Translations under genes and position numbers: made by a program
Shown here: piece after piece, positions 1 to 8,389 of the stretch
Layout: every line of letters begins with the position of its first letter
Position numbering within the stretch: position 1 is the first letter of the stretch
Notes under the pieces: generated by a model
The model's input: only the letters and a program-made list of their open reading frames with translations
Databases searched by the model: none
What the model was told of the DNA's origin: nothing
NCBI GenBank assembly: GCA_036136335.1
Contig: JAYZQT010000040.1
Location: forward strand, 1 to 54,785
Direction: 5' to 3'
Source of the DNA: JAYZQT01 sp036136335
Lineage (GTDB): Bacteria > Pseudomonadota > Alphaproteobacteria > MPNO01 > UBA830
DNA: 54,785 nt

Positions 1-1393
1 CACCGAGGCCAATCGAATCGTGGGTAAGTATGTGTATTGCCCTTACTTTCATGAGGGCTCCCAGCCTCAGGGCTGGCCGAAGATAATCAGAAAATATCAG
101 AAACGTGCCCGAATAGGGTATCACGCCGCCGTGAAGCGCCATACCGTTCATCGCCGCCGCCATGCCGTGTTCGCGTACACCGTAAAACATGTACCGCCCG
201 CCATAATCGGGGGGGGCTAGCCCTTCAAAACCCGCCGCCTTGGTATTGTTTGATCCAGTCAGGTCAGCCGAACCACCAACCATGTCTGGCACAACCGCCG
301 TTATTGCATCAAGAACCTTGCCGGACGACGCGCGGGTGGCCAGTTTGGGTGCATCCGAAGAAAATGCCTTTTTTACATTTATGACCGATTTTTCCCAGTC
401 CTTGGGCAAGTTGCCAGCCACAGCGCGTTCAAATTCTGCTCGACAACCAGATCTCTCCAGACGATCGGACCAGTCATCCTGCTCGCCGGCACCGCGAGCC
501 CCCGCTTTCTGCCAGGAGGAAACAATTTCCTTGGGGATAACAAATGACTCATGCGGCCAGTCAAGCGTGGCGCGCGCTGCCGCGATCTCTTCGGCGCCGA
601 GTGGCGACCCATGAACACCGGAGGTGCCCTGCTTATTTGGAGCGCCGAATCCGATCACCGTTTTACACGCGACCAACGAGGGCTTGTCCGAGGCAATTGC
701 CGTTTCCATCGCGACATTCAATTCAGCTGGACTATGACCGTCACACTGCTGCGTATGCCAGCCATAGGAATTGAAACGCCCGAGCGCGTCATCTGAAAGC
801 GACATTTCCGTTCCGCCGTCGATCGAGACGCTGTTGTCGTCATAGAGCACGATCAGCCTGTCCAACTTCATGTGACCGGCCAGAGAGGCGGCTTCGTGGC
901 TGATGCCTTCCATCAGATCGCCATCCGATGCAATTACCCACGTCCGGTGATCCACCAGACCATCGCCATAACGTGCATTCATCCATCGCTCCGCAATTGC
1001 CATGCCAACGGCACTTGAAATTCCCTGACCGAGCGGTCCGGTGGTCATCTCTATTCCACCCGCTTCACCGTATTCCGGGTGGCCGGCAGTTTTGCTGCCG
1101 AGTTGGCGGAAGTTACGAACCTGCTCCATCGTCATATCTGCATAACCAGTCAGATGAAGAAGCGAATAGAGCAACATTGATCCGTGCCCGGCCGACAATA
1201 CAAAACGGTCGCGATCGGGCCAGTCCGGATTAGCTGGATCATATTTCAGATGCCTGGTGAAAAGCACCGTCGCAATATCAGCAGCCCCCATAGGCATACC
1301 AGGGTGGCCGGAATTGGCCGCCTGCACGGCATCCATGGAGAGAGCGCGGATAGCGTTGGCTAGTTGGGTGTGATCGGCTGGTGTTTCAGACAA
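1..1393 (-). CDS. tkt: Transketolase, N-terminal ~464 residues (cut by the left edge)
   Basis: Transketolase transfers two-carbon ketol units between sugar phosphates in the non-oxidative pentose phosphate pathway, using thiamine diphosphate in the cytoplasm. The frame is open from 1393 to the window edge, about 464 of the usual ~660 residues. Visible in order are SGHPG near residue 30, the cofactor signature SDGDLMEG near residue 155, LYDDNSVSIDGG, then FYGVREHGM and, at the edge, THDSIGLG. I place the start at a TTG (1393-1391), giving MSETPADH, because no ATG fits the family N-terminus; the upstream GAAGATAG is only a modest ribosome site. A GTG at 1474 is a weaker alternative. It is divergent from the SDR genes at 1687. 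I see no frameshift in the part present. Confidence 0.95.
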   Translation of the reverse strand, partial: MSETPADHTQLANAIRALSMDAVQAANSGHPGMPMGAADIATVLFTRHLKYDPANPDWPDRDRFVLSAGHGSMLLYSLLHLTGYADMTMEQVRNFRQLGSKTAGHPEYGEAGGIEMTTGPLGQGISSAVGMAIAERWMNARYGDGLVDHRTWVIASDGDLMEGISHEAASLAGHMKLDRLIVLYDDNSVSIDGGTEMSLSDDALGRFNSYGWHTQQCDGHSPAELNVAMETAIASDKPSLVACKTVIGFGAPNKQGTSGVHGSPLGAEEIAAARATLDWPHESFVIPKEIVSSWQKAGARGAGEQDDWSDRLERSGCRAEFERAVAGNLPKDWEKSVINVKKAFSSDAPKLATRASSGKVLDAITAVVPDMVGGSADLTGSNNTKAAGFEGLAPPDYGGRYMFYGVREHGMAAAMNGMALHGGVIPYSGTFLIFSDYLRPALRLGALMKVRAIHILTHDSIGLG

Positions 1394-1516
1394 AACGCTA
1401 TCTTCGTTGTGACCTACGCAGGCTCGCGCAGACGTAGTATGTCCATGGCATTGAGTACTGTCTGCACAAATCACTAAAAGACATATCAAATGTCCAAGAC
1501 CGTCAGACGCATCCCC

Positions 1517-1604
1517 GATACATGACATTGGCAATGTATCTGCCTCGTTGATTGATTCAAGCCCCTTTAAAGCGAATCGGTACGCTTTTATGGCGATCGT
1601 ACCG
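1517..1604. promoter_or_regulatory. Inverted repeats between divergent tkt and SDR genes
   Basis: Two perfect inverted repeats lie in the 293-base gap between transketolase and the first SDR. At 1517-1540, GATACAT and ATGTATC face each other and enclose a second palindrome, ACATTG-G-CAATGT (1525-1537). At 1578-1604, CGGTACG and CGTACCG are separated by 13 bases. Such symmetry in a divergent promoter region suits a repressor or activator site; no regulator gene is in the window, so this is inference. The rest of the gap holds no gene that I can support. Confidence 0.3.
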
Positions 1605-1686
1605 GTGCAATAGACTCGTTCAGTCGCTGCGGCGTAGACTTGTGTCAAACGCACAAATCAATGTTCGGCAACTGATGGGTATCAAC

Positions 1687-2403
1687 ATGCAAACCGTCAT
1701 AGTCACTGGAGCTGGTAGCGGGATCGGCTGCGCACTCACACGGCGAATGCTCTCAGAAGGATTTCACGTTTCCGCATGGGATTCCAACCCGGGCGAACTG
1801 GCCGGCACCAACGACCCCTTGCTTGATTTCTGGGAACTCGACGTGCGTGACGCGAACACGATGACAGATGCCATCGCCGCTTCGATCGCCAAAACCGGCA
1901 GAATTGCGGGACTTGCCACCTGCGCCGCAATTTACCGAACGATGCCGTTTCTGGAGCTTACGGAAGAGGACTGGGACAACCACCTGTCGGTCAACCTGAA
2001 AGGGTCTCTATTGGCCTGCCAGGCCGTTCTGCCGGCGATGCTGAAGCAGCAATCCGGCAGTATTGTCTTATTCTCTTCATCCATTGCCCGCCGTGGCGCA
2101 CCTGACAGTGCGGCCTATGCGGCAACCAAGGGCGGCATACTTGGCCTCACCCGCGCGCTGGCGCTTGATCACGCGGGAGAGGGTATTCGAGCTAATACAA
2201 TTTCACCCGGCATTACGGACACCCCGCAACCCCGCGGCAACATGACCGAGGCGGAAATTTATAGCCGCGGCGAGACAATCCCGTTGGGCCGCATCGGCAC
2301 AACGAAGGACATGGTGGAAACTGCATCGTTCCTCCTGAGCGACGAAGCCAGCTTTGTCACCGGCCAGGATATTCGAGTTAATGGAGGGGCAGGGCTGTTT
2401 TGA
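1687..2403 (+). CDS. Short-chain dehydrogenase/reductase (SDR), first of a pair
   Basis: A classical SDR of about 238 residues, an NAD(P)-dependent oxidoreductase acting on an unknown alcohol or ketone. The cofactor motif TGAGSGIG lies at residues 6-13 and the active-site Tyr-Lys as YAATK after a conserved serine stretch (LFSSSIARRG). The usual NNAG motif is degenerate (TCAAIY). The frame extends upstream to a TTG at 1552, but that extra N-terminus is basic and unlike SDRs, so I prefer the ATG at 1687; the ATG at 1675 is an alternative. Its TGA overlaps the ATG of the next SDR (TGATG), so the two are probably translated together. The substrate cannot be read from the sequence. Confidence 0.85.
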   Translation: MQTVIVTGAGSGIGCALTRRMLSEGFHVSAWDSNPGELAGTNDPLLDFWELDVRDANTMTDAIAASIAKTGRIAGLATCAAIYRTMPFLELTEEDWDNHLSVNLKGSLLACQAVLPAMLKQQSGSIVLFSSSIARRGAPDSAAYAATKGGILGLTRALALDHAGEGIRANTISPGITDTPQPRGNMTEAEIYSRGETIPLGRIGTTKDMVETASFLLSDEASFVTGQDIRVNGGAGLF

Positions 2404-3155
2404 TGGAAGACAAACCTAATATTCTGATCACCGGTGCGGCGAGTGGTATCGGACGGGCATCAGCACTGCGGATGGCAAAAACCGGACACGTAATAGTTGC
2501 GGACTGCAATGAAACCGGTGCCGCAGAAACCACGGACAGTATCAGGAAACAGGGCGGCACGGCGACAGCCATCAGAGTTGATGTCAGCGATGGCGAGAGC
2601 GTTACGGAGATGAAGAAACAGATAGCTGCGGATATCGGGGCAGTCCGGAAGGCATTCTTTGCCGCAGGCATTTTTATTCGGGGGGTCACGGGCAAAATTC
2701 CAGAAACGGATTGGGACCGCATGATAAATATCCACGTAAAAGGGACCTTCCTTGGATGCAAGGCGGTGCTGCCAGACATGGTAGACGCTGGCCGGGGGGA
2801 AATCGTCAACATGTCCTCGGATTTTGCGGTTATGGCCGTGCCCGGAGCTGCAGCCTATATGGCCGCAAAGTCAGCAATTTATTCACTAACCAAATCTCTG
2901 GCCCTCGAATTTGCGGCCCATGGCATTCGTGTTAACGCTCTGGGTCCCGGGCCAATTGATACCCCGATCCTGAAATCCGGTCGCACTGAAAATGAATGGC
3001 AGGAAGTACGTAAATTGCATGCCAGCAAACTGCCCGTGCGCCGGCTGGGTCAGCCCGAAGAGGTCGCAGCAGTGCTCGACTTCCTGCTCAGCGACCGGTC
3101 ATCATATATGACGGGTCAAATCGTTCACCCCAATGGCGGCCAGTTAATGTGGTAG
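2403..3155 (+). CDS. Short-chain dehydrogenase/reductase (FabG-like), second of a pair
   Basis: A 250-residue SDR with the cofactor motif TGAASGIG near the N-terminus, FAAGIF in place of the NNAG motif, a serine-rich segment (NMSSDFAV) and the catalytic YMAAK. Length and motifs resemble 3-oxoacyl-ACP reductase FabG and the many catabolic SDRs related to it. It starts at ATG 2403, one base inside the stop of the preceding SDR, which indicates translational coupling. The asparaginase-fold gene follows after 29 bases. Two SDRs plus a hydrolase-fold protein suggest a small catabolic operon; the substrate is unknown and a fatty acid synthesis role is unlikely from the context. Confidence 0.85.
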   Translation: MEDKPNILITGAASGIGRASALRMAKTGHVIVADCNETGAAETTDSIRKQGGTATAIRVDVSDGESVTEMKKQIAADIGAVRKAFFAAGIFIRGVTGKIPETDWDRMINIHVKGTFLGCKAVLPDMVDAGRGEIVNMSSDFAVMAVPGAAAYMAAKSAIYSLTKSLALEFAAHGIRVNALGPGPIDTPILKSGRTENEWQEVRKLHASKLPVRRLGQPEEVAAVLDFLLSDRSSYMTGQIVHPNGGQLMW

Positions 3156-3184
3156 CCTGAATACATATGAAAAAAAGAGGTAAC

Positions 3185-4882
3185 ATGAGCAACAAACCCC
3201 GCATTGCCCATCTGTCGGGCGCCAATGCGACCATTGGAAACAGTCCGCCGCTGGTGACCAGCAACAAGGCACGTGCGAAATACGGTCTGCCCCTGAAAAC
3301 CAATCCGGACGGCAGTGTCATGCGCTTTGATATGCTTCGGACGCAGCGGCTCGCTGCTCCGGCAACTGTCTACGTCGAGCAGTTCAGCGCCCACCCTCTG
3401 GAACACGATGCCGCTGAACTGTATGGACCACCAGACGGGTATATTGACGCCGCAGGATCCTTCCATACGAATCGTCAGTCACATTCAGACACACCCGTCT
3501 ACAAGGTGGAACTGAAGCCAGAAGACGGACTCTATCCCCTGCCATATATGGCGCGCCAGGCAAATGGTAGCGCGTGGGAAGACGATTGTGCATTCCCTCT
3601 GGCGCCGACCGAAAATTCCCGGCAGGCCTATTATCCGGACGGATCGCGCATTTTCGAGGAAATCGACCGATTTGGTATCACCGATGATGGTACCGGCAAT
3701 CTCATATCTAGGAAGGCGCACATTGATTTTTTCCGGGTGCTGCCATCAGGCGGCTATACCAAAGGCCTTAAAGCGGCCGAACGGACCGATGTGGGTGAGG
3801 GCGATATTCCTCCCGAACGTCTGGGGCGTGATTTCTTTGCATATCGCCCTGTGCATCTTGCCGCATCGCCACCACGTGGTGCAATGGCAACCATGATCAA
3901 TGACATTCAGGATATACTCGATAGCGGCGTTTACCTCGGCGCGATCTGGACACAGGCCAGCCCGCGTCTTGAGGAAACACTTTACTGGTTCAACCTCCTG
4001 CTCGATACCACCTTACCGGTCGCCGGTAACGCGGCACAGCGAACCAATGGTGAAATCAGCAATGACGGACCGAAAAATATTGTAGATTCAGTAGAATATA
4101 TCGCCTCCGGAGTATGGCAGGACAGTGAGGGGAAAAACCGCGCCGGGATGGTCGCTATCCAGGAACAGCAGATCTTTGCTTCCCGCGAAGTTCAGAAAGG
4201 CGAGGCGAGGCCTGGCGGTTATGTGGCGACCGGCGGCCATGGCGGGCTGCTCGGCGCAGTGCGCCACGGCATGCCCCCAATCCTGACCTATCTCCCAGGG
4301 GCCAAACATACGTATCTATCGGACGTGAACCGGACGCGTTTGCCAGACAACGTTACCGGCTACCTCAAATCCGACAACGGAATGGTACCAATGGAGGTCG
4401 CCATCAAGGACGAGGACGGCACGCTATTGGAAACTGCCATCCCCAAGGTGAATATACTCAAAGAGGGCAACTACTCCCCAGAGTCAGTGGATTCCGGTCC
4501 CGAACGTGAAATCGATATGCTCGCGTTGATGAACGACAATTTCACGCACTCGCCACTGGCGGGTTTCGTGATCGAGGGTCAGGCGCCTTACGGCACCATG
4601 ACCAATTCAGTCCGCAACTCGCTAGCTATCAGGGCAAGTTACTGCGGTATGCCTGTGGTTCGGGTTGGACGCGGTAATAACGAGGGCTTTGCCGCCCAGG
4701 CCGGGGTCCATATCGGAGGCGGCAACCTTACGTCAACCAAGGCGCGTTTGCTTCTGCTCGCCTGTCTGATGAAGTTCGGCGCGCTGCCGGCGGCGGTCGA
4801 TCCGGACAATCCGACAGCGGAAGAGACAGCAGCTATCCTGAAATGTGTGGCCCCATATCAGGCGGTGTTCGATACACATTAA
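3185..4882 (+). CDS. Large divergent asparaginase/glutaminase-fold protein
   Basis: A 565-residue protein whose second half matches the asparaginase fold: LEETLYWFNLLLDTTLPV and ISNDGPKNIVDSV (residues ~262-303) resemble the first domain, and FVIEGQAPYGTMTNS, MPVVRVGR and TSTKARLLLLACL resemble the C-terminal domain. Ordinary asparaginases have ~330 residues; here ~190 extra residues separate the first strand from the rest. The TGGTIA nucleophile motif is replaced by SGANATIG (residues 11-18), and GTDT by WTQAS (255-259), so normal asparaginase chemistry is doubtful. The lysine of the K162 region may be kept (ASREVQK). Start chosen at ATG 3185, with AGAGGT eight bases upstream, over the in-frame ATG at 3167. 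It is probably the last gene of the SDR operon. Confidence 0.7.
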   Translation: MSNKPRIAHLSGANATIGNSPPLVTSNKARAKYGLPLKTNPDGSVMRFDMLRTQRLAAPATVYVEQFSAHPLEHDAAELYGPPDGYIDAAGSFHTNRQSHSDTPVYKVELKPEDGLYPLPYMARQANGSAWEDDCAFPLAPTENSRQAYYPDGSRIFEEIDRFGITDDGTGNLISRKAHIDFFRVLPSGGYTKGLKAAERTDVGEGDIPPERLGRDFFAYRPVHLAASPPRGAMATMINDIQDILDSGVYLGAIWTQASPRLEETLYWFNLLLDTTLPVAGNAAQRTNGEISNDGPKNIVDSVEYIASGVWQDSEGKNRAGMVAIQEQQIFASREVQKGEARPGGYVATGGHGGLLGAVRHGMPPILTYLPGAKHTYLSDVNRTRLPDNVTGYLKSDNGMVPMEVAIKDEDGTLLETAIPKVNILKEGNYSPESVDSGPEREIDMLALMNDNFTHSPLAGFVIEGQAPYGTMTNSVRNSLAIRASYCGMPVVRVGRGNNEGFAAQAGVHIGGGNLTSTKARLLLLACLMKFGALPAAVDPDNPTAEETAAILKCVAPYQAVFDTH

Positions 4883-4994
4883 CTTTTTAATCAGTTTATC
4901 TCGCTACTTATCGATTGGAAGAATACAGCACCGATCGGTACTTGCGACCGGCATTATTATTCTTCGTTCTGCGCAAAACCTGAGGCAAAAGTCA

Positions 4995-5006
4995 TCGTGG
5001 CCACGA
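4995..5006. repeat. 12-bp perfect palindrome in a convergent gap
   Basis: TCGTGGCCACGA reads the same on both strands. It lies in the 166-base gap between the convergent asparaginase-fold and hydroxyacyl-CoA dehydrogenase genes. No T-run follows on either strand, so it is not an obvious intrinsic terminator. The rest of this gap holds nothing else I recognise. Confidence 0.3.
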
Positions 5007-5048
5007 GATAGTCTCCAACGCTGTCACAGAGTTTAATTAAAAGCGTGG

Positions 5049-6575
5049 TCATGCTTCAGGCGTCATGAGCGAAACGCCGAGGCTCGCGCGGCGCGTAAGC
5101 CACGGACTCGGACGATATCGTGGATCACCATAGAATTCATACATGGCCGCCAGAACGGCAAGAATTTTCGCGGCACCCAGCGTGTCCCCGAATTCAAGAG
5201 GTCCCTGAGGGTATGCGAGACCCAACCTGACAGCCTTATTGATGTCCTTCGGCTTCGCAATACGCATTTGGGCAATTTCAGCAGAAGTATTAACAATGGT
5301 GCAGATCACCCGCTGCGCTATGAAACCGGGACTGTCATGTATGACCGTCACAGTGCCACCATCAGCACATAGAGCAGCATGGGCGAGATCCCTCACACCA
5401 TCATCGGTCACGCTGGTGGTCATAAGTGTACGTCGGCCATCCAGCCCAAACAGAACGTCGACTGCAACCGTCCGCTCTGCCTCGATCCCAAGATCGAGTG
5501 CAGTCATGGTCGCATCGCGACCAATAGGAGCAACCATGCAGATGGCCTTCGCCGATGGTTTCTCTCCACTTTCCACATCTACATAACGTCCCAGCAGTCC
5601 TTTAAGGGCCTCAGCACCCTCATCACCCGGAGGACCAACCCAGACACTGTCCGGCAGATCTTTAGGCATCACGCGTTCTTTAGGGTCAACTTTTTTGTTA
5701 TCTTTATAGGTGTAAAAACCCTGACCAACCTTGCGCCCGAATAATCCGGCCGCCATCCGGTTACGAATAAAGGCCTGCGGCCTGAACCGCGGTTCCTGAT
5801 AGAACTGCTCGTAGATTGACTCCATTACCACACCGGACACATCCAGCCCGGTGGTATCCATCAGCTCGAAAGGCCCCATTCGGAACCGGGCACCGCCTTC
5901 GCGAAGCACCTCGTCAACCTGATGCGGCTCAGCAATACCCTCGGCGAGTATCCTTATCCCTTCCGTATAAAGCCCGCGCCCGGCGTGATTCACAAGAAAT
6001 CCCGGCGTATCCTTAGTCCGGACCGGTTCGTGCCCACACTTTCTCGCAATCGCGTCCAGTTTATCGGCGACCCAAGGAGCGGTTACCTGTCCGTCAACAA
6101 CTTCCACCACCTTGAGTAGCGGGACCGGATTAAAAAAATGATAGCCTGCCACTCGCCCCGGCTTATTACATTTAGCCGCGATCTGGGTAACTGACAGCGA
6201 AGAGGTATTAGACGCCAAAATTACGTCTTCGCCAACAATCTCTTCAAGCGCCCTGAAAAGCGCGCGTTTCACTTCTAGGTCTTCTGCAACAGCCTCCACC
6301 ACCAAATCGCAATCTGCGAAATCAGACAGGCCATTTACGATTCCGAGGCGTCCATTCGCGGCCACAGCCTCCTCTTCCGTCATCTGACCCTTCTCAGCGG
6401 CCCGCTTAATCATGCGATGGATGAAGTTCTGAGCCTCGTTAGCAGCTCCCTCCTGCACATCAAAAATCTTAACCCTGTAACCACCTGCGGCAGCGATCTG
6501 CGCTATCCCTCGGCCCATAGTACCGGTTCCAATAACACCTATAACAAAATCGGGAGAATTGACGTCCTGCGTCAT
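5049..6575 (-). CDS. 3-hydroxyacyl-CoA dehydrogenase, PaaH-type
   Basis: Oxidises 3-hydroxyacyl-CoA to 3-oxoacyl-CoA with NAD+ in the cytoplasm. At 508 residues it has the PaaH layout: an N-terminal NAD-binding domain (GVIGTGTMGRGIAQIAAAGGY), the active-site region with SNTSSLSVTQIA and YHFFNPVPLLKVVEVV, then two copies of the C-terminal dimerisation domain, each beginning DTPGFLVN or DSPGFIAQ. Start at ATG 6575 with AAGGAAAG upstream. It is the last gene of the minus-strand operon beginning at 12834; 13 bases separate it from the flavin oxidoreductase gene. With the PaaK-like and PaaG-like genes upstream it suggests breakdown of an aryl-acetate or other branched acyl-CoA; the exact substrate is inference. 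Confidence 0.9.
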   Translation of the reverse strand: MTQDVNSPDFVIGVIGTGTMGRGIAQIAAAGGYRVKIFDVQEGAANEAQNFIHRMIKRAAEKGQMTEEEAVAANGRLGIVNGLSDFADCDLVVEAVAEDLEVKRALFRALEEIVGEDVILASNTSSLSVTQIAAKCNKPGRVAGYHFFNPVPLLKVVEVVDGQVTAPWVADKLDAIARKCGHEPVRTKDTPGFLVNHAGRGLYTEGIRILAEGIAEPHQVDEVLREGGARFRMGPFELMDTTGLDVSGVVMESIYEQFYQEPRFRPQAFIRNRMAAGLFGRKVGQGFYTYKDNKKVDPKERVMPKDLPDSVWVGPPGDEGAEALKGLLGRYVDVESGEKPSAKAICMVAPIGRDATMTALDLGIEAERTVAVDVLFGLDGRRTLMTTSVTDDGVRDLAHAALCADGGTVTVIHDSPGFIAQRVICTIVNTSAEIAQMRIAKPKDINKAVRLGLAYPQGPLEFGDTLGAAKILAVLAAMYEFYGDPRYRPSPWLTRRASLGVSLMTPEA

Positions 6576-6588
6576 GCTTCTTTCCTTT

Positions 6589-7572
6589 TCACAAAGTGTT
6601 CACGCGGTCACGAACCAGAACCGCTTCAGCGATTATGCCATCAAATATGTTTTCGACGGACTGAATATCATTAACAAACGCCACGGATTGTCCGATCGAA
6701 CACGTTCCCTTGTTCCAGTCGCCGTCCATGTAGGCTTCCTTCTGAAGGGTCCCCTGTACATGGGGACGATAGGCTTCATAATCCGTTATCCCATTCGCCT
6801 CCAAAGCCAGAACCGCGTCAGCGGAATCGTTGTGTATCACTCGGGAATTATCACCGAAAATCGACATGATTATTCGGGTTCCTTCCGGTCCAAGTTCAGT
6901 GAGACGTTTCTTATACATTTCGTGTGCCCAGACTTCTTCGGCACCGACCATTTTTGTGGCCAGCAGCATCGCATCAGCCCCAAGTGCCAGGGAGGCTACC
7001 AATTGCCGGCCCGTCCCCATGCCACCGGCCAGCACTACCGGCACATCCAGCGCATCGGGCACTATAGCGCCCTGAACCATTGTGCCGACCATGTCCATGC
7101 CTGGATGGCCGCCGGCTTCGGCACCGAGGATGGTAACTGCATCAACCCCAGCGTTCTGGGCCGACAGCGCATGCCGTAGGGTGGTGCATTTGTGAATGAC
7201 CGTGATTCCCGCGTCCTTTATTTGGGGCATGAAGGCCTTGGGCGAGAAGCCAGCCGTTTCTACAAACCTGACATTCTCCTCAACGAGAATTTCCAGAAAT
7301 ATCTGCAGTAATTCATTTGCTTCGGGACGAGCGGAGATATACAGATTTACTCCAAAAGGCTTGCCATCCGACTGCTTGCGCGCCTTCTTTAACTGGGCTC
7401 GAAAGTCATCCGGAGCGGCAAATGATCGTGGTGTAATAAATCCGATGCCCCCCGCACGCGCTACGGCCGAAACATAGTCGGCATCAGCCAGCCACATTAA
7501 ACCTCCGCACACAAGCGGGTGATCAATCCCAAATAGATCAGTAATTCGAGTTCGAAACTTCTGTGGGGTCAC
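6589..7572 (-). CDS. NAD(P)H-dependent flavin oxidoreductase (nitronate monooxygenase family)
   Basis: A 327-residue FMN enzyme of the nitronate monooxygenase / 2-nitropropane dioxygenase family, a TIM-barrel group that includes nitronate oxidases, NADH:quinone reductases and enoyl reductases. Family signatures are the N-terminal PLVCGGLMWLADADYVSAVA, the FMN-phosphate motif LGAEAGGHPG (residues 149-158) and AGGMGTGRQLVASLALGADA. It starts with GTG at 7572, two bases after the stop of the crotonase gene, and that gene's last codons supply a GGAGATAAGG ribosome site, so coupling is likely. In an acyl-CoA operon it may act as an enoyl-type reductase or oxygenase rather than on nitronates; this cannot be settled from sequence. 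Confidence 0.85.
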   Translation of the reverse strand: MTPQKFRTRITDLFGIDHPLVCGGLMWLADADYVSAVARAGGIGFITPRSFAAPDDFRAQLKKARKQSDGKPFGVNLYISARPEANELLQIFLEILVEENVRFVETAGFSPKAFMPQIKDAGITVIHKCTTLRHALSAQNAGVDAVTILGAEAGGHPGMDMVGTMVQGAIVPDALDVPVVLAGGMGTGRQLVASLALGADAMLLATKMVGAEEVWAHEMYKKRLTELGPEGTRIIMSIFGDNSRVIHNDSADAVLALEANGITDYEAYRPHVQGTLQKEAYMDGDWNKGTCSIGQSVAFVNDIQSVENIFDGIIAEAVLVRDRVNTL

Positions 7573-7574
7573 CC

Positions 7575-8345
7575 TTATCTCCGAAAAACGGGTGGTCGCT
7601 TTTCCATGAAGGCGGAAAACCCCTCAAGGAATTCATCAGCACCAAAACAACCGGCCTGTGCCAGCGCTTCCATTTCCAAAGCCTCTCCCAGATTCACGGG
7701 CGCGAGGCCAAGTTGCTGTTTTGCTATACCGAATGCAAAGGGCGGCATTGATGCCAGGGTCACAGCTCTCTCGACTGCAACATCTTCGGCCATACCCTCG
7801 GAAACCAGCTCATCAGCCAGACCAAGACCCACGGCCTCGTGCGCCTTGACCATCCGTGCGTAAAGAAGCAGTTGACGCGCTTTAGCACCACCTGCCCGAC
7901 GAGGCAGGGTATGAAGAATGCCATAATCCGGAATAAGTCCAACCCCGAAGAAGGGAAAGCCAATGGTCCCACCTTCGGCAATTATTGCCGTGTCTCCGAG
8001 CATTGCCAGGCCGGCCCCGGCTCCGACCGCAAAGCCTTCGATGGCAGTCACCACAGGCTTCTCCGCCTCTGCTATCATTCGAACAATCTTGTGATTGTCT
8101 TTCATTCGTGCGCGGGCGCCTTTTGCGCTCAAGCCCTCCATGCTGGCAATATCACCGCCAGCACAGAAATGGCCGCCCTCGCCCGTAAGAACAACCGCGT
8201 GAACTCCCTTATCGGCAAATATACCAGGCAGTTTGTTTATGAGCGAATTGCGAACTTCGTCGTTCAATGCGTTTCGTTTGTCGGGCCGGTTAATTGCGAC
8301 CCGGGCAATCCCGTCCGTTCGACAGTCTATGTTCACCGCCCCCAT
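7575..8345 (-). CDS. Enoyl-CoA hydratase/isomerase (crotonase), PaaG-like active site
   Basis: A 256-residue crotonase-fold protein acting on acyl-CoA. FCAGGD (residues 60-65) and GFAVGAGAGLAML (104-116) form the CoA and oxyanion-hole region. The two catalytic glutamates of true hydratases are absent: one position is Gly112 and the other Phe132 (GFPFFGVGLIPD), while Asp140 in the PDYG motif is kept. That pattern matches isomerase members such as PaaG (1,2-epoxyphenylacetyl-CoA isomerase) more than hydratases. The ATG at 8345 follows an excellent GGGAGGA ribosome site; a longer in-frame start at 8426 would overlap the DUF123 gene and lacks one. The reaction type is inferred from residue pattern. 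Confidence 0.85.
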   Translation of the reverse strand: MGAVNIDCRTDGIARVAINRPDKRNALNDEVRNSLINKLPGIFADKGVHAVVLTGEGGHFCAGGDIASMEGLSAKGARARMKDNHKIVRMIAEAEKPVVTAIEGFAVGAGAGLAMLGDTAIIAEGGTIGFPFFGVGLIPDYGILHTLPRRAGGAKARQLLLYARMVKAHEAVGLGLADELVSEGMAEDVAVERAVTLASMPPFAFGIAKQQLGLAPVNLGEALEMEALAQAGCFGADEFLEGFSAFMEKRPPVFRR

Positions 8346-8389
8346 TATCGTTTTCCTCCCATCATCTGCGCGGCAATATTGCCGTTTTG

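Noticed and set aside
1552..1686. N-terminal extension of the first SDR from a TTG
   Set aside because: Basic leader unlike SDRs, and the SDR begins normally at MQTVIVTGAG.
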